This document shows positions 49,041-52,920 of a DNA stretch of 52,920 nt, one piece after another. The notes under the pieces were generated by a model, which was not told the DNA's origin, did no database searches, and worked only from the letters and a program-made list of their open reading frames with translations. This DNA comes from Bordetella parapertussis. Its GTDB lineage: Bacteria; Pseudomonadota; Gammaproteobacteria; Burkholderiales; SG8-39. Every line of letters starts with the position of its first letter. Position 1 is the stretch's first letter. The position numbers were made by a program, and so were the translations under genes. Location of the stretch: the NCBI GenBank assembly GCA_945897475.1, contig CAMDFL010000005.1, positions 1-52,920 of the forward strand, written 5' to 3'.

Positions 49041-49137
49041 GGCTGAATGCTTTCGGTAGGTCGTGGTCAAAAAATTGCAGGACTGTGGATTTTATCCGAC
49101 TGATCGGATTGAGATGCGACGGTGGTATTGTTTGCGC

Positions 49138-49938
49138 ATGCTGATTCATCCATATATCGACCCCATTGCCATCGCCATAGGCCCGATCGCGGTTCGCTGG
49201 TACGGCCTGATGTATCTGATCGCGTTCGGCCTGTTTTTCTTTTTGGGACGTTATCGCGCGCGGCGCGATTCCTGGCGTGGCTCATCCGAGGCGCTGATTG
49301 ACGACCTTTTGTTCTGGGGCGTCCTCGGCGTGATATTGGGCGGAAGACTGGGCTATGTCTTGTTCTACAAGCCCATGTATTACCTGGGAAATCCGCTCGA
49401 GGCCCTGGCCATCTGGCAGGGCGGCATGTCGTTTCACGGCGGCCTGCTCGGCGTCATTCTCGCCATGTGGTGGATGGGGAGAAAACACCAACTCGGGTTT
49501 CTTAGGGTTGCGGATTTTGTCGCCCCCTTGATTCCCTGTGGTTTGGCGGCAGGGCGCATGGGCAACTTTATCAATGGCGAGCTATGGGGACGCGTGGTTG
49601 GCAATCCCGCCGATGTTCCCTGGGGCATGCTGTTTCGCGGCGGCGGACCGTTCGTGAGGCATCCCTCGCAGTTGTATCAATTCGCGTTGGAAGGATTATT
49701 GCTGTTCGTGCTGTTGTGGGTTTACTCCGCAAAACCCCGACCAAGCGGCGCGGTGGCGGCGCTGTTTCTCGTCGGCTATGGCGTGTTCCGCTTTATCGCC
49801 GAGGTTTTTCGCGAGCCCGACGATTTTCTCGGGATCTTGGCGCTCAATCTGTCCATGGGGCAATGGCTGTCCTTGCCTATGGTTCTTTTAGGCGTCGTCA
49901 TGCTGCTGTGGTCCTACAGGCGCGTAAGCAAGCCATGA
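49138..49938 (+). CDS. lgt: prolipoprotein diacylglyceryl transferase
   Basis: '[27 protein letters not shown]', '[17 protein letters not shown]', '[20 protein letters not shown]', '[13 protein letters not shown]'. Confidence 0.97.
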   Translation: MLIHPYIDPIAIAIGPIAVRWYGLMYLIAFGLFFFLGRYRARRDSWRGSSEALIDDLLFWGVLGVILGGRLGYVLFYKPMYYLGNPLEALAIWQGGMSFHGGLLGVILAMWWMGRKHQLGFLRVADFVAPLIPCGLAAGRMGNFINGELWGRVVGNPADVPWGMLFRGGGPFVRHPSQLYQFALEGLLLFVLLWVYSAKPRPSGAVAALFLVGYGVFRFIAEVFREPDDFLGILALNLSMGQWLSLPMVLLGVVMLLWSYRRVSKP

Positions 49939-50153
49939 GTAATGGTGTCGACCCGGATCTGCGCGCCGCTTTTGAAGCGCGGCGTCAGGAGTTGATTCTG
50001 GAACATCGCGATCTGGATCAGGCCATTCACCAATTGCAGGCAAGCTCATTGCAAGATCCACTCGCGCTCAAGCGCATGAAGAAACGAAAACTGCTCCTGA
50101 AAGACCAAATCGCCTTGATTGATCGTCAGCTCGATCCGGATGAACTGGCCTGA
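49935..50153 (+). CDS. DUF465 (YdcH-like) protein
   Basis: '[48 protein letters not shown]'; ATGA overlap with lgt. Confidence 0.87.
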   Translation: MSNGVDPDLRAAFEARRQELILEHRDLDQAIHQLQASSLQDPLALKRMKKRKLLLKDQIALIDRQLDPDELA

Positions 50154-50451
50154 TCGGCGCGGACCGGATCTCTCCCTGTGGATTCCACGTTTGATTTTTG
50201 AGTCACTTGCATCCTGTCGGACTTGGACTTGATGGGTTAATAATCTATTGATTAAAGAGTGGGATATATTTTTTCATATATATAATTATTCTTTAATTAT
50301 CAGTTGGTTATGCGCTAATGCCGACAGGACTCTGTTTGGTTCCGGCACCGCCGGCTCAGGTTGCTTTTGTGTCGTCGCGGCAACGGGCTAGCGCTTTTGC
50401 ACGGGCTAGGGGATATCATTGGCCACGAGCCAATTCAGCGACGCTGATCCC

Positions 50452-51660
50452 ATGAGTGCAGCCTTAGGCGTTCCCCGCGCAGCGGCAATCTACCTCGGCG
50501 TTGTGCAGTTTTTGTTCGCAACCACCTGGACGCTGTACGTCATTTATCTTCCGGCGCTGGCGGAAAATGCCGGCATTGAAAAACACTGGGTGCCGTGGAT
50601 ACTGGTCGCGGACCAGGTGATCATCGCGGCGATGGATGTGATCACCGGCTTCTGGGCCGACCGGGTGCGCGCCGGGTTGGCGCGGCTGGGTGGCTGGATC
50701 CTGGCGTTGTCAACCCTATCGTGTATCGCTTTCATCGCGATGCCATTCGCCGGCGCGAGCGCGACAACCCTGCTCGCGCTGATCCTCGTTTGGGGGCTCA
50801 CCTCATCGGCGCTACGCGCACCGCTCTGGCTCTTGCTCGCGCGTTACGCGGCAATGCCCAGCGTGCCCTGGCTCTCGACCCTGGTGCTCACAGGCACCGC
50901 GCTTGCCGCGGCGTTCGCGCCTTTTCTGGGCATCGCGATGCGCGACGTGGATCCGCGCCTGCCATTTGCGTTGTCGACTCTGACCCTGCTCGTCACGGTC
51001 GGAGGCCTTGTGTTGGTGGAACGCCGCCTGGCGGCCGCGGCGCCCACACCTGCGGCCGAGCTTGAACCAATGCGCGATCTCGGTTCGCCTGCGGTAAAGC
51101 GCGAAATTGCTTTGTTCTTTGCTGCGCTCCTGCTGATGGCGGCGAGCTACCAGGTACATTTTTCGCTCAATTCGTCGGACTTGTTCCTGTTTTTTTCTGA
51201 TGCTTCGCAGCTGCAATACCTGATGCCGGTATTCTGGATCGGGTTCAATGTCATGATGTTCCCGGCTGCGGGATTCGTTAAACGATATGGCGCATTTGCG
51301 GTGATGGCCGCGGGTAGCGCAGCAGGGGCGGCTGCCACCTATGCAGCCATGGTCGCGCCTACATTGGATGCTCTGGTCGCGGCGCAATTCATTGCCGGGG
51401 GCTGCTGGGGCGTGGCCAACGTCGCCGCATTCACTGCAGCCATCGGTTTCGGCCGCACCAAGCGTGAAGGCAGTTTCCTGGGCGGATTGTTCGCGATTCT
51501 GGCAATCGCCGCGTTCCTGCGCATCGGCGCGTACACGGGCAATATCGAGTCCAGCCCCGCCATCGGCAAATTGCTTGCGTGGGGGCCGACTTGGGGCTGG
51601 CTGCTGGCGGCGCTGTTGCTCCTGGCGGCAATGCTCGGTTCACGCCGCCGACCGGCGTAG
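50452..51660 (+). CDS. MFS transporter
   Basis: 12-TM-like hydrophobic pattern; 'TGFWADRVRAGLARLGGWIL' loop 2-3-like motif. Confidence 0.83.
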   Translation: MSAALGVPRAAAIYLGVVQFLFATTWTLYVIYLPALAENAGIEKHWVPWILVADQVIIAAMDVITGFWADRVRAGLARLGGWILALSTLSCIAFIAMPFAGASATTLLALILVWGLTSSALRAPLWLLLARYAAMPSVPWLSTLVLTGTALAAAFAPFLGIAMRDVDPRLPFALSTLTLLVTVGGLVLVERRLAAAAPTPAAELEPMRDLGSPAVKREIALFFAALLLMAASYQVHFSLNSSDLFLFFSDASQLQYLMPVFWIGFNVMMFPAAGFVKRYGAFAVMAAGSAAGAAATYAAMVAPTLDALVAAQFIAGGCWGVANVAAFTAAIGFGRTKREGSFLGGLFAILAIAAFLRIGAYTGNIESSPAIGKLLAWGPTWGWLLAALLLLAAMLGSRRRPA

Positions 51661-51730
51661 CCCATGGGCATTGCTGGTGGTCTCACGCTATCAAAGGGCG
51701 CGCGAAATTGACGTGCGCATCCCTCGATTT

Positions 51731-51826
51731 TCAGTTGGGCCGCCGAACCAGACCAATCACGTTGCCTTCCGGATCGGCCAAACGCGCGAAGGCAATGCCA
51801 ACGGGCACCTCAATGTAGCCATCAAA
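51731..51826 (-). pseudogene. C-terminal relic of a VOC/glyoxalase-family gene
   Basis: 'YIEVPVGIAFARLADPEGNVIGLVRRPN*' matches the VOC C-terminal signature; no remaining N-terminal part. Confidence 0.6.
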
Positions 51827-52166
51827 GCCCATCATCCACGATTTTGTCGCCGCAAACATCCTCAACCACCGAGTGCATCTCAATATCGAACCATTGCTTG
51901 AACGAGTCCAGCGTGCGCTGCTTGGGCCAGCCGGCCTCGGCCGTGTGCCACGACCACAATTCCTTCTCGAATACATCCTCCCAGACGGCCTCCAGCACCG
52001 CTTCTGCCTCGTCCTCATCCTCGTAGGCGGGGATGAGATACACCGTCTGCTCGTCCTCTACCGTCGGCAATGCCGCGTCGCCCTCCAGACCCGCCGCCCA
52101 GTCGATGAAAGGCTGGCGCGGCCGGACGATTAATACACTTCGATTCAGCATGGTGGTGCCTTTCAT
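51822..52166 (-). CDS. conserved hypothetical protein
   Basis: 'RPRQPFIDWAAGLEGDAALPTVEDEQTVYLIPAYEDEDEAEAVLEAVWEDVFEKELWSWHTAEAGWPKQRTLDSFKQWFDIEMHSVVEDV'; intact ORF. Confidence 0.82.
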   Translation of the reverse strand: MKGTTMLNRSVLIVRPRQPFIDWAAGLEGDAALPTVEDEQTVYLIPAYEDEDEAEAVLEAVWEDVFEKELWSWHTAEAGWPKQRTLDSFKQWFDIEMHSVVEDVCGDKIVDDGL

Positions 52167-52298
52167 TGCGACGCTCGAAAACCGATTGTAGCGGTGAGGG
52201 ATAGCCAGTGGGAAACACCTAAATGATACGATTACGAGGGCGAGGGGTCTTTCTCAGCGAATGGATCGGAAGGGTTCCACCGGCCTTGCTCGCTTGAG

Positions 52299-52436
52299 TC
52301 GACGAAGGCCTTCGACTGGAGCTGGCTCATTAAATTGCCCGCCCGCGAATCGAACGCCGAATTCGGCGTGTATGCACAGGTGTTGCTGCCCGGCAGAGTT
52401 GCGCTGGGCGACCCGGTATTGGAAGTCAATCCTTAG
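52299..52436 (+). pseudogene. C-terminal relic of a MOSC-domain gene
   Basis: 'STKAFDWSWLIKLPARESNAEFGVYAQVLLPGRVALGDPVLEVNP*' resembles the MOSC C-terminus (xFGVYARVLxPGxVxVGDPV); no start. Confidence 0.55.
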
Positions 52437-52618
52437 TCGGGATTCGCCAGGACTCTTGCGTTTTGATCCACCTTGGTTAATTTATCAATGCCTTGCCGGG
52501 CGCCTGAGCCAGACGCCTTAAATATTCCAATTTTGGAATTAAAATTGTTCCAATAGCCACTTTAATAGATGTTAATGTTTATTAATTTACACGAATATTG
52601 CCGGAAATCGGCGCAAAT

Positions 52619-52920
52619 TCAAACAGTCAGTGCCGCGACTATGCAATTGCCCGAGTGATATCCAAAGGTGGTGGCCTTGCCCAGTCCCCCGGTGTAACCG
52701 GCCACCGGACCGCCTTCGTGCCCTCCGGTGGTCGAGCCTGCGGCATACAAGCCCTCGATCACGCCGCCGTCGCGGTGTTCCACGCGGCACTGCCCGTCGA
52801 TGGCAACGCCGCCCATGGTGTAGGTGACGCCGGCGCACAAGGGAACGGCGAAAAACGGCGGCGCCATGATGGCCTGCGCGCGGTTGACCGGATTGTCAGT
52901 GCGCGGCGGGTCGAGGGCAT
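52619..52920 (-). CDS. FAD-dependent oxidoreductase (fumarate reductase/FAD-binding-2 family), C-terminal part running off the window
   Basis: 'YTMGGVAIDGQCRVEHRDGGVIEGLYAAGSTTGGHEGGPVAGYTGGLGKATTFGYHSG'. Confidence 0.9.
   Translation of the reverse strand, partial: ALDPPRTDNPVNRAQAIMAPPFFAVPLCAGVTYTMGGVAIDGQCRVEHRDGGVIEGLYAAGSTTGGHEGGPVAGYTGGLGKATTFGYHSGNCIVAALTV

Overview
This 52.9 kb window is a dense chromosomal segment, probably betaproteobacterial; that placement is inferred from gene content and synteny, not from a search. I recognise a MazEF-like toxin-antitoxin pair, xth, pyrE, gatCAB, the cell-shape/lipoate cluster mreB-mreC-mreD-mrdA-rodA-rlpA-dacC-dat-ybeD-lipB-lipA, polA, thrB, a ubiquinone cluster (ubiE, Tim44-like, ubiJ, ubiB), dsbD/cutA, a liv branched-chain amino-acid ABC transporter, ilvD/tfoX, lgt and a MFS transporter. 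No rRNA, tRNA, CRISPR array or intact transposon was recognised. The main unexplained structure is a set of short, locus-private, degenerate tandem repeats at gene junctions, with periods of 10, 13, 14, 17, 20 and 56 bp. The most striking is a 3 x 56-bp array between livH and livM. It builds a chain of two 19-codon mini-ORFs joined by GTGA stop/start overlaps that bridges livH to livM. Other notable points are an IlvD with a lysine/alanine-rich histone-H1-like tail, an unusual DsbC-like CAAC protein, head-to-head genes whose start codons overlap, and several decayed gene relics (amidohydrolase, possible IS91/integrase, TctC/Bug, DUF971, VOC, MOSC).
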